NCBI GenBank assembly: GCA_036426205.1 | Contig: CM071568.1 | Coordinates: 122,905,149 to 122,969,148, forward strand | Reading direction: 5' to 3' | Source: Ascaphus truei | Taxonomy: Eukaryota; Chordata; Amphibia; Anura; Ascaphidae | DNA length: 64,000 nucleotides | Shown here: one piece after another, positions 12,357 through 24,120 of the stretch | How the letters are laid out: every line of letters begins with the position of its first letter | Numbering within the stretch: position 1 is the stretch's first letter | Made by a program: the position numbers and the translations under genes | The notes under the pieces: model-generated | Databases searched by the model: none | What the model was told of the DNA's origin: nothing | Seen by the model: only the letters and a program-made list of their open reading frames with translations

Positions 12357-13197
12357 ATGGTTTCCAAGAGACACAAGAATTGCGAGAGACAACACCTGTG
12401 ATATACTTCAGGGCATTGCAATCTTTCCCAACGTACAATATCAGCATGGGTGATCAGGAGGAGGATTCCAACAGAGGAGAACATTGAACATTAACTTCGG
12501 AAGGCTTACTATTCTGGCATGGAAGCATCCTCCTTACAGCCCCTAACACGCTTTAACGTCACAAGACTGAAACAGGCTGTGCCACGTACTTTCACTAAAC
12601 CAGCCCGGCACAGGAGAGAGATATATATATCCCTCACATATAGATTCCAACAGAAGACATTTGATCAAACACCAGAGAATGGAAACCAGCTCGCACCTAA
12701 AACTAATCATACAATTGTATCTCTAAAATGTACATTAGTCTCTCACCTGGGCCTAGTTCAAGTTGGGCTTGCAGACAAGTTGTTGTTATCACCGGTTGCC
12801 AGGGCATTTGACACTTATTAAAAAAAACTTTGTATAAGCTGAACTGTATACATTTTATACCCCCGTTTCATCGCCTCATTTCTGTTCTTGCGGACACATC
12901 TGTAAACACACGAGGAGTTGGGGAAACTTACTATATTTAAGAAGGTTTGTGCTGCTGTTTATATTCACATTACATCCTGCCGATGAAGGGTCACTCTGCG
13001 GACACAAAACTTTCTTATGGATAGATGACCAACAAACTTCCATTTACTAATGGATTAGTTCTGTGTATAGGGGGTTTCCCCTGGGTGAGCCTGCCCCCCC
13101 GCGTTACTCACACTGTGCAGTGTTGTTGTACGCTTTATGTTGAAACGTTTGGCATTTCTGTTTTCTATTTATGAGCTATGGACTTTGAAATCACTTA
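12357..13197. other. No recognised feature
   Basis: No supported gene or element. The 100-codon ORF near 12519 has no motif that I recognise. Confidence 0.4.
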
Positions 13198-13475
13198 GGC
13201 TGCGCTTATAGTGCCTGGCGGCGCGACGTCGCTCCTAAACAAATGCATTGTCGCTGTCGCAAGCGCTTATAGTAAGCGTGACGCAGTGACGGGAGCAACG
13301 TCGCAACCAAAAATTTGGTAGCCGGTCGAATTTGATTTTCCAGAGGCTGTCGCCACGTGACAGCCTCTGAAACAATGAATGGCCAGGTCGCTAGCGACGT
13401 CGCTGCAAAGCGAAATTCAACATTCGCGGGTGGCGATGGGCGACGTCATCCGTCGCGGGCACTATACGCACGGCC
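13198..13475. mobile_element. Harbinger-like MITE (copy 2)
   Basis: Left end ggctgcgcttatagtgcctg, right revcomp ggccgtgcgtatagtgcccg, flanked by TTA on both sides (13195-13197, 13476-13478). GC-rich, CpG-rich interior including cacgtgacag. No transposase frame. The same end sequence recurs at 44752 and 58527. Confidence 0.9.
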
Positions 13476-13478
13476 TTA

Positions 13479-14164
13479 GCCATTTTTTTTAGACTAAGTT
13501 GAGATGCTTATGGTTTTTAATGTTGATTATTACCTGTGCAGGTTGGATGGGTCTGATTTTCTCCCCCCTATAGAACTTTGCTATTGTACTTTAATTTTTC
13601 TGCTTTGTTTTTTTGTGGCCAACCATATAGTTTTGTATTTTTTGGTTTAAATATTACTAATATAGATAAGTTACTATTTTGTTTCAAAATGCTTCCCCCC
13701 CCCCCCCCCCCATCACTTATTACGCTCTTGTAACATTTGCAAAGTACAGTAAATGTAATTACGCCAGAGGAAAGGTGTCGACATTTTTATTTAATTCCAG
13801 TCTTATGTATAGATTATCCCTTCTCTGACAGCCGTTTTATAGGTTCATCGAGAAGTCGAAAAAGAAATCATTTATAAACTGACAACCACCACCACCACCA
13901 CCACAGGCCACTGACATAAAACTCTGCCCATCCAGGTCTGAGTGACACGCGCATTATAGGTCTGAAGTCATCAGCTGTTCCAATCCACTGCCCATGACAT
14001 AAGCTTAGCAATGACTGTATTCTACTCCCGTCTATTTGTAGGCACATTTCCAATAGAAACGAAACAGGAGGGTCGGCTTACTGAACTTATTAGTGTTTTG
14101 TCTATGAAGAGGGATAGACAAAACACTACAGTATATACAAGAACATGGATAAAATCATGGTGTG
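13479..14164. other. No recognised gene; poly-C and (CCA)n tracts
   Basis: Contains a poly-C run at about 13691-13711 and a short ccaccaccacc run near 13887-13905. No coding or element structure recognised. Confidence 0.5.
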
Positions 14165-14172
14165 GTGTAGGG

Positions 14173-14555
14173 CAGCGGTGCACAATCTTTTCTACTCGCG
14201 CCCCTCTCCTGCTTCCCTCCCTGCTCGTGGGCCCCCCCCCCCCTCTCACCTTCTCTTCCGCTCCCGGCGTCAAATGACGCTTCTGGGTCACGTGACGTCA
14301 CGTTGCCATGCCAACTTGATGTCACATAACCCTGTGGCGTCATTTGATGCCGTGTTACCTTGTCTTCGACGATGCGTCGCCAGGGTAAGTGAAGTTGCAG
14401 AGGCCTCATGGGGTCCCCCGGCATTAATACAAAATGCCTTGAGGGAAGAGCACGGGGCCCCTGCAACCGCCCGCGCCCCCCCCCCCCCCCCCCCCCGCCC
14501 CCCCCCCCCCCCCCCCCAGAATAATCTGGCGCCCCCCCCAGTTTGTGCACCGCTG
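14173..14555. mobile_element. hAT-type MITE with perfect 8-bp TSD
   Basis: Left cagcggtgcacaatcttttc and right revcomp cagcggtgcacaaactgggg are matching ends. The octamer gtgtaggg occurs at 14165-14172 and again at 14556-14563, a perfect hAT-type target duplication. The interior has cacgtgacgtcacgttgcca and a long poly-C region (about 14476-14517). The ORFs over it (proline/glycine runs) are artefacts. The interior motifs resemble those of the hAT-like elements at 22000-22180, 26850-26950 and 48050-48120. Confidence 0.92.
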
Positions 14556-14563
14556 GTGTAGGG

Positions 14564-15235
14564 TTATATGCATTATACTACACAGGTATATTGGATGGAC
14601 TGTCCAGTTTTGGACCCATGGAGATCTGATATTATTCATACAAAGCACAGAGCAAACGGAAATATAGACGTGGTATTATGTGCTAGGGGCAAATCTTACA
14701 AAATGACTTTAGTAAAGAGAGCGGGAACATGAAATAGAACAAATGGAAAATGTGAGGCAAGACTCAGTCTATTTTTCCGTAGACGAGCCTAAAAAGCTGG
14801 GTACCTTCTCCATCAGGAAGGATTCTGCTAATCATACAAATTGGTCATTCAAAAGGTGCATACCAACGACCTGGCTAAAATATGGCCCCACGGTCTGGAG
14901 GGTTTGCTCCAGGGGGCAATAGAAAACCGTGGGAGGAAGTGGTGGGGATTTGTTTTTCACCTGGGCGGAAACGTTTGTAGCTAGGCGGGCTGCGTAGGAG
15001 AGCTGCCACCTGCACCTTTTCTAAATGTTCTAGTACATTTGTTTAAGTATGATTCCTATGACACCAGGGATGTACCTATTAAAACTATATATTGTTCTTT
15101 TCAGCACAAGCAGAGCTTTTCATTGGTATCTGTGTTTTGGGTGGATTGCATATTATGTGATATCTATACATATACATACATACATACAATTTTCTTAATA
15201 TGGTCTTATAGATCTCTAACGTAATCCTTTCATTA
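14564..15235. other. No recognised feature
   Basis: Mostly AT-rich; a tacata run near 15170-15188. No gene recognised. Confidence 0.4.
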
Positions 15236-15549
15236 AAATGAATACTTTAGACAGCCATGGAGCTCCGTGCAGAATCGAGGGGGGAGTAGGTGGCAACGGA
15301 ACGCAAAAGTGCCCAAAAATTAGCCCCAGGTGAACGAGGAGCCCTCGGACTATAACCCGATGCCCGCTCCCACCGCTGAAAGGCAAGTACACCCCCGGCG
15401 GTAGTAGCAGCAGCAGGAGAGGCACAGACCAACTACCGCCAAATTCAAGATGGCGATGGCCAGCTCCGCTCTCCCCGAGGAGAGATCCTGAAAAAAGGAG
15501 AGGCATCCGGAGCAGCCAGACAATCACGAGCGCTAGAGAAGCCGCCTAA

Positions 15550-15898
15550 GGCCTCGGCCATGCTCCCTGCTGGCGTGCTGAGGCGCAGGGAAAGCGGGTG
15601 CTTTCCCTGGCCTCGGGGTTGCTTACCGCACGCGCTGTCAGCGGGCCATCAGGGGGTGGACCGGGGGCGGGCGCGTCACTGGCCGGGGGGCAGGCCAGTG
15701 ACGTCACGGAGCTGGGTCGCCCTCATTGGGCGAACCACTCACGTGACTGGCCTGTCGAACCGGCAAGCGGGGGAATTTTAAATTCCCCTAATTGAGCCCC
15801 TACTAAAGCCGCTCTAATTGCGGCTGTAGGGGCTCAGTGCTGAGCGGGAGCGCGCGTCAGCACGCTTCCGCCAGCAAGCGCTAAACATGGCCAAGGCC
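15550..15898. mobile_element. Harbinger-like MITE (copy 3) in L1 leader
   Basis: Left ggcctcggccatgctccctg, right revcomp ggccttggccatgtttagcg, flanked by TAA (15547-15549 and 15899-15901). Interior has cattgggcgaaccactcacg near 15724-15743, a core shared with copies at 43660, 54183 and 54530. No transposase frame. Confidence 0.88.
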
Positions 15899-16517
15899 TA
15901 AGAGCTGAGGAACCGGCGGCAAGCTGCTCGGGAAGCGGCTAGTGACACTCCGCTCCCCACGGAGCTCTGGGGACCCTGGAGCCCCCACCTCTCCTGGGGC
16001 TGTAGAGCAGATACTCTGCTAGGTGGTAGGGAGAGCAGGCACTGCCCCCTGACCGGAGGTACAGTCAGGGGATAGTGGATGCGAGTCCTGGCAGGCCGCC
16101 TGGCCCGGGCCTCCCAGTCCCAGGATCCAAGATGGCTGCCGCCCACAGGAGTGAGTGAGGGAGCTAAGGGAGGTGTGGAAAGCAATGGATGAGACGGCCA
16201 CCTGGATGAGGTACAGTGACCACAGGGGAGCTACTACTACTATAGAAGCCAAACAAAATAACCATATAGCCACACACTAGCAGCATTAACCAAAATTGTC
16301 CTAAAGCAAACTAAAACAAAATAGAAGTGCAAGGCAGCAACAGAACTGTAGAACATGCCCACAGCAACAAAAAAATAATCTGCAGCAGCTGAAAGCACAC
16401 TTCAGAGGTTCCGACGATCGGAGACAGGGCCAAAGCACGCAGGCGCAGCTGACTCGCGAACGCCATCTTGCTCTCCACAAGGCTCGCCTGGGCAGGAAAA
16501 AGAAAAAGATTTTGTAA

Positions 16518-17335
16518 TGGCTGAAGGCCATATGCTACAAAAGCAGACCTGACTAATTTAGCGACCAAAGAAGACATACAAAAGCTTTTAACAGACTTAA
16601 CGCTAAGGCATAAAACCGAACTGTCGGAGATCAAAAAGAATATTACTACTCTAGCAGGCATAGTAGATGAGCTGGAGAAAGAAGCTGGAACGGTCTCAAC
16701 TGCACAGGAGTATGTAACCCATAAAGTGCAGGAACGGGATGAGACTGTGCAGAATATGTTCCTGCATATAGAAGATCTAGACAATAGAGGGAGAAACTTT
16801 AATATAATTATATGGGGTATACCTGAAACGGTGAAACCCAAAGAGTTGGTCCCATATCTGCAAAAATGATTATCCCATGTGACAGACGAAATACAGGAAC
16901 GGACCTGGAAGATGGACAGGGCACACAGAGTGCTTAGACCCAGACCCCCCGAGAGACACGTCATAAAAATGCAAGATTTTATGGAAAAGGAGCTAATTAT
17001 GCAGACGGCCAGAAGCATTAATAATATAGAATATGAGGGGGCCCAGATCCAGCTGTATAATGACCTCTCCACGTCCACCGCAGAGATATGAGGGAAATTA
17101 CTGTGCACCTACAAAAAGCCAATGTGACTCAATATTCCAGGACCCAAAGCAAGTGAAAGACCGCAGGATTCCGCGACTTCAGGAACCCTCCGGCCCCACC
17201 CAGAGCGGAGAGAGGGCAACAATGGGTAGACGTGAGCAGTAAAATGAACAGAAAGGCCAACGATAGCAGCGGCCGACACTACGGAGACAGGAGGAAACCA
17301 CAGGATGAAACAGAGACCACCGAGTGAAGAAGCAG
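16518..17335 (+). pseudogene. L1-like ORF1 (coiled coil plus RRM-type domain), broken
   Basis: Translation reads LATKEDIQKLLTDLT, a heptad-rich coiled coil with VDELEKEAG, then LDNRGRNFNIIIWGIPE, the hallmark of the L1 ORF1p RNA-recognition domain, and MDRAHRVLRPRPPERHVI, which fits the following segment. A stop at about 16867 (after YLQK) and a second after STAEI (about 17090) interrupt it; a frame shift near 16550 separates the likely ATG at 16518 from the body. ORF1p coats the element's RNA; this copy cannot make the full protein. Confidence 0.8.
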
Positions 17336-17880
17336 AAGAGTAAATAACCGATTATTATTGACTATATACTTTTATGTTTTGCTGTCAGAACAGAGGTCTC
17401 AGTTACAAAAAGCGACGGATAGCCGTTAACGGGAGTATAGCTCACAAAATAGTCATCGTCGCAAGAGGATAATATGGAATAATATGTGACGGTTTAATGG
17501 TTTAAAAAGGGTTCTTCTTGTTGATAATCAGCTTGGGTTAAAGTTAGATATATTTAAGGGATGGTTATGCTCTCTAGACTGGTTTATAAAGAGATCTATG
17601 GTAGTGCTGTGATGTCACAACAGATGTACTATAGATAATACATTAAGGGTAAAATGCTGTCTTGCCATTAAGTTTGAGTGCTAAGGTAGGAGCACATATT
17701 ATGTATGTGTACAAGAAAGGGATAACAAACTAACGAACAAGACCGTAATGAAAAAAGAGATTAGATAACATGGTTTTTGTGTTGCCGGATATCACCACGA
17801 AGAAAGTTTTAGAAGGTAGATATAGTATGATTAAAGGGAAGATAAAGGGGAAGAAGGTCACTCTAGCAAATACATATGCC

Positions 17881-18080
17881 CAGTGCCGTCTTAACGCACG
17901 GGCACGCTGGGCAGTTGCCCGGGGGCCCCACGAGCATATTAACACTAATTTTCCGATCACCCGCCTCAACATTCAAACCGCTAACTCTGTAGGAGAAACA
18001 TTACGACTTGCAGCGGAGAGTTGGCAGGGCCCAGTGCACTGCTTTGCCCGGAAGCCTATAATGCTGTTAAGACGGCCCTG
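17881..18080. mobile_element. 200-bp hAT-type MITE in L1 ORF2
   Basis: Left end cagtgccgtcttaacgcacg and right revcomp cagggccgtcttaacagcat. Flanked by catatgcc (17873-17880) and cgtatgcc (18081-18088), matching 7 of 8. Removing it and one copy of the octamer rejoins the L1 protein as ...LANTYAP then NVGQADFLEKE, the expected continuation. That gives an independent check on the boundaries. Confidence 0.93.
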
Positions 18081-19210
18081 CGTATGCCCCCAATGTGGGA
18101 CAGGCAGATTTTTTAGAGAAAGAACTATCAATAATGAATGTATTTAGAGAAGGAGCTCTGTATCTGTGCGGTGATTTCAATGTGGCGCTAAATCCGGTGT
18201 TAGACCTCCAAAGGATATCCAAAAGTGAGCAAAAAACAGACAACATTTATAAACAAAATATTGGACCAGCAGGCATGGGTGGCTGCCTGGAGGGTCTTAA
18301 ATCCGAGAGGGAAGGATTATACGTATTATTCACATCCACATGATAGCTATTCCAGGAAAGATTATTTCTTTATAATTCAAACTAACGTGAGTAAAATAAG
18401 GAAAGTTAATATTGGCAATATTACGTGGTCAGATCACGCACCAGTAATTTTAGAAATTGATGTGGGGGTGGGTTTTACGCAGAAAAGGTGAGTGGACATG
18501 GAGACTGAATGAGTCCTTACTGAAAAATAATAATGTGGTTTAGTAATTGAGGATGCTCTTAAAAACTATTACGGAGAAAACAATGTAGGAAATATAACCC
18601 CGGCAATATTGTGGGAGGCTCATAAAAAAGTGTTATAAGGGGAGTGTTTATTCAACAAGCCTCCCTTAGGAAAAAAGAGAGAAAATTTAATTTTAGGATT
18701 AAGCAAACTAATCCAAGACCTTGACATAAAACAGAAGAGGGCAGCTGAGAAGGAGATATTAGTAGAACTAAGAACAGCGGAAAATGTAATTTGTTAGCAA
18801 CCCAAAAAATAGAAAAGTCGCTGACTTGGCTTAAACATAAGTATTATGAGAAAGGTAACAAGATGGATAGGTTGCTGGCCAACCAGTTAAAACAGAAACA
18901 GAGCCAATTTAATATCAGTAAAATTCGGAAACAGGATGGAGTAGTGTCACAGGATCCAAAAGTTATTAAAGAGGAGTTCAGGCTATTTTATGAGACGTTA
19001 CATAATAAAAGAAGCTATGCAGAGTAGGATAAGGGAACATATAGAGGAAGATGTAGAAATATTTATGAAGGATATTCAAACTAAAACAATCACACCCCAG
19101 GCGAGAGCTAAACTTGATGCGGTTATAACATGGGATGAGATAGAAAAAGTAATAAAAAACCTGCCCAATGGGAAAAGCCCGGGTCATGATGGACTGCCGC
19201 ATACATACAA

Positions 19211-19541
19211 GGCCTGGTCCCCGATGGCTACTGCAGCGCCCGCTGTGGCGGACGCTGCACGGACGAGAGCCCTCCCCTCAATGGCGCCGGGCCCGCTGCG
19301 AGGGGGGGCCGCAGCGCTGTGGCACGAGTTGCTCCTGTCTGCGCTACGGAGCGCTAAGCCACGCCCTTCGGCGGTTCAGCCAATGAGCCCGAACCTGCCG
19401 GGTGACGTCTTGGCCGCGCCCCCGTCACGCCCCCCCTTTCCCCGGTCTTTTGGTCTGCAGCTCCCTGCAGACCGGGGAATCGGCTGCACGCGCCGCCAGT
19501 CTCGCGGGCGCGCATGCAGCGGAGGTACTGGGGCCTCAGCG
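19211..19541. mobile_element. Harbinger-like MITE (copy 4, GC-rich subfamily) in L1 ORF2
   Basis: GC-rich block inside the L1 RT frame. Upstream CAA (19208-19210) and downstream TAA (19542-19544) are a decayed 3-bp duplication. Without it the L1 reads ...GLPHTYK followed by TFVNSLIVYIHDMF. Right revcomp cgctgaggccccagtacctc; left ggcctggtccccgatggcta match only in part. Interior carries ccaatgagcccgaacctgcc. Related to copies at 54000 and 60609. Confidence 0.75.
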
Positions 19542-20062
19542 TAAGACTTTTGTTAACTCTCTGATAGTATATATTCATGATATGTTTAACACATTGAGAG
19601 ATATGTGAAACCTGTCCCAGTATGTGTCAGAAGTGGCACATAACAGTTATCCCTAAACCAGGCAAGGACAAATTAAACTGTGCAAGTTACCGTCCAATAT
19701 AGCTCATAAATGTAGATGTCAAAATCCTAGCCAAAATATTAGCAAAAAGACTTAATGAATACTTACCGGAACTGGTAAAGAGGGATCAAACCGGATTTAT
19801 ACCATAATGGTGAAGCCAAAAGATAATACTATGCGAATTATAAATATATCGAATCAGGTTAATAAAAAAACAGACTTCAACTATGATACTGTCTATAGAT
19901 GCAGAAAAGACATTCGATAAAGTGCAATGGAATTGTAAGTTTAAGATGCTGGAGTGTATAGGAACGGGGGATATGTTTAGACAGTATATAAAAGGCACTA
20001 TATAGCAATCCATCGGCAAAGGTCAAGGTAAATGGACAGGTCTCAAACTCATTTAAAATACT

Positions 20063-20140
20063 TATTTATTTATAAAATGTTTTAGCAGGAAGTAATAAAT
20101 TGAGAGTTACCTCTCATATTCTCGTTTAATGGTACGTGAC
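20063..20140. repeat. Short interspersed fragment in L1 ORF2
   Basis: A run reading aaaatgttttagcaggaagt then aataaattgagagttacctc interrupts the L1 frame between VNGQVSNSFKI and the segment leading to IMEPLAESIR. A diverged relative occurs at about 34838-34910. Origin unknown; no ends identified. Confidence 0.45.
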
Positions 20141-21481
20141 AGTGGTGCCCGCTGCCCTCATTGATTGTCACCCTAATAATGGAGCCGTTAGCAGAATCAA
20201 TAAGGAATCATCCAGACATTGCGGGAGTTAAAATAGGTGAGAAAGAACATAAGATTGCATTATATGCGGATTATATTCTTCTGATAACTAACCCACTGGT
20301 CTTGCTACCAAATATAATGGATGTCGAGTGTAGATCTAGTTTAGCATCTAATTTCAAAATCAACCTAACAAAAACAGAGGCTCTTAATATAAATCTTTCA
20401 GCAGAGTTGCCGGCCCAAGTAAAAGAAAATTTCCCTTTCGAGTAGAAGAATAGAAGTATAAAATATTTGGGTACAAATATAACGACAAAAGTAGATAAGA
20501 GGATTTGTTCCAGGCCAACTATACCCCATTGGCAAAAGTAATAGAAAATGATTTAAAAAAGGTGGAATAAGAGTATTATCTCGTGGTTAGGCAGAATTAA
20601 ATGTATTAAAATTAATATACTGCCGAGACTTATGTATCTGTTCCAGACAATCCCCGTGAAAGTCTCCAAGCAGTATACGCTCCAACGTAAAATGAATACA
20701 TTTGGGAATTTAAAAAAAAACAAGGACTAGTGGTGTACCGAGTAACTGGAATTACCCGGTACCCGGCACATTTCCAGCTACCCGGACCCGGCAACTGAGA
20801 AGTGGGCCCGGCGTCGGGTAATGTCAGGGTAGCTGAAAATAATCTTATTACTTACCTTTCAGCCAGCGACGGACATCTAGGAACAGCAGCGGTCCTGTGG
20901 CGGTGGCAGCATCGGAAGTGTCTTCAGCCGGCGTGGGAGCTGCAGGAATCCATACCGCAGCAGGTAAGCTGTGTGTGTGAGTGAGCGTGAGCCGCCGGGG
21001 AACCATGTAACCGAAGCAGGAGCGTTCCTATTGGACAGACGGCTGTCCAATAGGATGAGAGCAAGTGGCGCGTTGGTGATATGCATGCATTTTGGGTGTT
21101 TTTGTTTTTATTGTAGGTGGTGACCCGTCCCTTTCACAGTAGGGGTCTTAAGCGCGTCCTAAGTCTACTGATTGCTCATAGCAGTGACGGGGTTGCTCAT
21201 TGACAATAAAAAATTCCTCAAAAGAGCAGTCCAGTTACCACATTGAAAGCCACAGGAGCACTTTACAAATAAAGGGGGGGCCCGTGCGGATCTGTCTTGA
21301 CTCATCTGATCTCGTTCTATACCCATTAGTGAGTGGGCAACTTTTTCCCCGAGCTAGATCACGTTTTGACTAATGGTATACACTGCAGGAACGCAACATT
21401 TTCATAGGACACAGCTGTGATCGTGGATGCCCAGATAGACACAGAAGATGTCTTCCTTGGCTTGTCATGTCTGATTTAGAG

Positions 21482-21652
21482 CAGGGGGTAACCAACTCCA
21501 GTACCAGAAGAGCTACCAACAGGTCAGGTTTTTAGGATAACCATGCTTCAGTTGTATCTCAGTCTTCGACTTAGCTGACCTGATCTGAAGGCAGGGATGT
21601 CCTGAAAACCCGACTGTTGGTAGGTCTTGAGGACTGGAGTTTGCTTCCCCTG
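21482..21652. mobile_element. Palindromic hAT-type MITE (left-arm copy)
   Basis: Starts cagggggtaaccaactccag and ends (revcomp) caggggaagcaaactccagt. Flanked by atttagag (21474-21481) and gattagag (21653-21660). Same family as 10662-10892 and duplicated with the arm at 27364-27533. Confidence 0.85.
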
Positions 21653-21919
21653 GATTAGAGGAATATGTGGCCAATCATTGTGGTAAGAGGCACAGGTCTC
21701 GGCCTCCTACATGTGACCACTGGCAATACACCGGGCCTACACCTTTTGCATTCTGTTCTGAAAAATTCTAGGTTCGAGATATGTTGTAGGTATACGCAAA
21801 CCATAACATATCTGCTATTTGTGTATTCGGGGACACGGGCAAGGAAATAAAGTATTCTCTTTTTTTATTTTTTATTTTTTATTATTATTTGGTAATCCAA
21901 ACTTTTTGACAAACATATA

Positions 21920-22260
21920 CAGGGGCGGGGGCGGGAGAATTTTGCAGGGGTGGGGGGGCGCGGGCTGTTACAGAAGCCCCACGCTCTTCCCCCGGGCAAT
22001 TAATTTAATGCCGGGGAGGCGTGAGGCTCTGAAACCTCACTGCCTACTTGGCAGCCGGGTCTTCGCGACGGTTTACCATGGCAATTTGGATGTGCCGCGG
22101 TCACGCGACGTTACCTGGCAACGCGCGTCAAATGCCGCGGTCGGGGTAACGTGACGTGACCCGCAACGTCATATTGAAAGACTTGGCCTCGGGGAGGGGG
22201 GGTTTGTGCACGCGTGGCTCCCAGGAAGGGGGCCGCAGCTGAAAAAGTTTGGCAGCACTG
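21920..22260. mobile_element. hAT-like GC-rich element (left-arm copy)
   Basis: Runs from caggggcgggggcgggagaa to a right end whose revcomp is cagtgctgccaaactttttc. Interior has repeated ccatggcaa and gtcacgcgacgtt motifs. It is the mirror of 26754-27093. Target duplication not clear. Confidence 0.6.
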
Positions 22261-22275
22261 ATTTACACCACAGTA

Positions 22276-22598
22276 CAGGCATACCCCGCCATTAACGTAC
22301 GCAAGGGACTGGAGCATGATGTAAAGCGAAAATGTACTTAAAGTGAGCATGACCTTTTCGTGCTTATCGAGCATGTACTGCATGCAATCGTCATAACGTG
22401 CCTAACTGATTGTAAAATAACACATGTGTAACAGGCCTCTAGTCTCCCACTGCGCACAGCTCAGTACAGGTAGGGAGCGGTATTGCTGTTCAGGACGTGC
22501 TGAAAGGCGCAGGGTGAGCTGAGCTTGCCTGTTGGGCGATATATGTCCTTACTCGCGAGATGTATTAAAGTGAGTGTCCTTAAAAAGTGGTATGCCTG
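22276..22598. mobile_element. Tigger/pogo-like MITE with TA sites (left-arm copy)
   Basis: Ends are caggcataccccgccattaa and revcomp caggcataccactttttaag, flanked by TA (22274-22275, 22599-22600). Mirror of 26410-26738; a third, independent copy is at 62659-62995. Confidence 0.85.
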
Positions 22599-23129
22599 TA
22601 TAATACACTATATAAAACAGTGCATACAATATGATACGACTCAAAACAAAAAAACTGTAAAGCATATAGTTTTACCCTCCATAATGAGCAATTACTTAAT
22701 CCTGATCAATTGTCTAATCTCGGAACGAAAATAAAAAAAAAATAGTACAGAACCGGCATCTTTTCCCCATAATCAGTCATAATTTGAGTTGTGGACACTA
22801 TTGCCAAATATAATATGAAAGTGAGTTATATCATTAGTAATACACTATCCACACTGACATTTAATCATACATACATAATAAACAAAAAATTAGATTAAAT
22901 AAAATCATAAAAAGTCAAACCTTATTTAATAATCCCAATGTCCCTTTTAGCCCAATTTTGGCAGTGATTCCTCTCACATCTTTTCATGATATTTTTTTTA
23001 CCAGTGAACTCTGACCACGCCGCCAGAGAAGCTCAAATGGTTAACCTTGTATCAGTGGTTATATATGAGAGCGTTCCATCCTCATACCTAACATATTCTC
23101 GACTTCCCATTGTCCCATGTGGGTGCATC

Positions 23130-24120
23130 AGCTTTCAGTTGCAGCGATAGCACTCTTGCTGCATTTTAGCACTATGTATTAAAAGAGATTCCTAATTCGA
23201 TACCCGTTGACTCCTTCCTGTTTAGCAACTAAAATACCATGTCATTTGGGATTCTAATCTTGGTAATATTGAAAATCTGCTCCACTATCATATCCCAAAG
23301 ACACTTTATTTTTACATTCCTCCAAATATGAAGCATGTTCCCACCTCACCCACATCCTCTCGCACTTAGTAGACGTTCCGTGATAGAATCTTTCGTTTTT
23401 TTGTGGTGTATAATTACCACCGTACTGTCTATACGCGTTTTCAAGATATTCCTTCGAGGAAGAGGGCGTGTACTCCACATTGGTCCATTCGAGTGCAGAG
23501 TATTCACTACCCAGCTCCTTTTCCCAAGCTAATCAAGACCTGGCTTAGGTTTCAGCCTTGATTTTCAAAATGTTCTGGATATACGATATATTGTGCCCAC
23601 TGCACCCAGCAATACAAACACGATTTCAAAAGATTTTTTATATTATTTTTGTGTACAAATAGTGAAAAATTAGCATATAATGCCATCTCTCCCCTTCTTT
23701 AAAATCAAATGGTTTGAAAGGTTTTTTAAAACACTCTAGTTCCTCCCGTTTCATCAGATCTCCTAGCCTAATTAGACCCCGCCGGCTCCATTTCTTTTGA
23801 AATATTCTGGAAGTCAGGGGTTCCGATATTGGAGCAGGAGGGGATGGGAATGTTAAAACCATCTTTTGATATTCATCCCATGCACATAAGGCTGCACGAT
23901 AGTAGGGTTACATAAAGACCTTAAGACGATTGTCTTCCTGAGACATGGAGCCTTCTTTGTGTCTTATCTTTGCTCAGTTGTTTTCAATTTACCACACAGT
24001 TTATTTTAGTACAGTGAGTACCTTTCAAAGCGGTCACTTGTGTAGCAGTAATACTTGTTGATATTCGGCAGACCAAGTCTAACTGGATTTATGTCTTGGC
24101 AGTGTTTTAATATTGGTCTC
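23130..24120 (-). pseudogene. L1-like ORF2 C-terminal region (left-arm copy)
   Basis: On the minus strand, SSSKEYLENAYRQYGGNYTP then CERMWVRWEHASYLEECKNK at 23254-23478 correspond to the C-terminal part of L1 ORF2. They match the right-arm segment at 25520-25700 apart from frame shifts. This copy exists because the arm was duplicated, not because of a second L1 insertion: flanking MITEs are shared too. Confidence 0.75.

Larger units (their letters stand above)
15236..20727 (+). mobile_element. L1/Tx1-like LINE, 5' part (UTR, ORF1, ORF2 to mid-RT)
   Basis: A GC-rich leader with phrases such as ccaagatggctgcc (16127) and cgccatcttg (16461), then an ORF1 remnant and an ORF2 remnant in the standard order and on the same strand. 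The left boundary is approximate. The element is cut by DNA transposons at 15550-15898, 17881-18080 and 19211-19541, has a short foreign fragment near 20063-20140, and breaks at 20727 where a hAT-type element entered. The reading frame resumes at 24853. Many stops and shifts mark it as dead. Confidence 0.8.
17771..20727 (+). pseudogene. L1-like ORF2 (endonuclease and RT), multiply interrupted
   Basis: Endonuclease: GRYSMIKGKIKGKKVTLANT, then after the 17881-18080 insert GALYLCGDFNVALNP and, shifted, WSDHAPVILEID, which carries the SDH catalytic motif. Then a linker, KSPGHDGLPHTYK (RT motif 1), an insert at 19211-19541, a K-P-G-K-D block near 19659, and IALYADYILLITN at about 20256-20300. The RT box YADD is changed to YADY, so a catalytic aspartate is lost. 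The first part of the endonuclease is missing. Frames shift repeatedly. Confidence 0.82.

Noticed and set aside
14476..14517. Poly-C/poly-G runs (also 10821-10856, 40783-40801, 41086-41103, 60379-60397) as G-quadruplex regulators
   Set aside because: They are homopolymer expansions in MITEs or intron DNA; length may be unreliable in assembly and no function is indicated.
16311..17108. 265-codon minus-strand ORF
   Set aside because: Antisense shadow of the L1 ORF1 remnant, which has recognisable motifs on the plus strand.
20256..20300. Active L1 reverse transcriptase
   Set aside because: The catalytic box reads YADY instead of YADD and the frame is broken many times.
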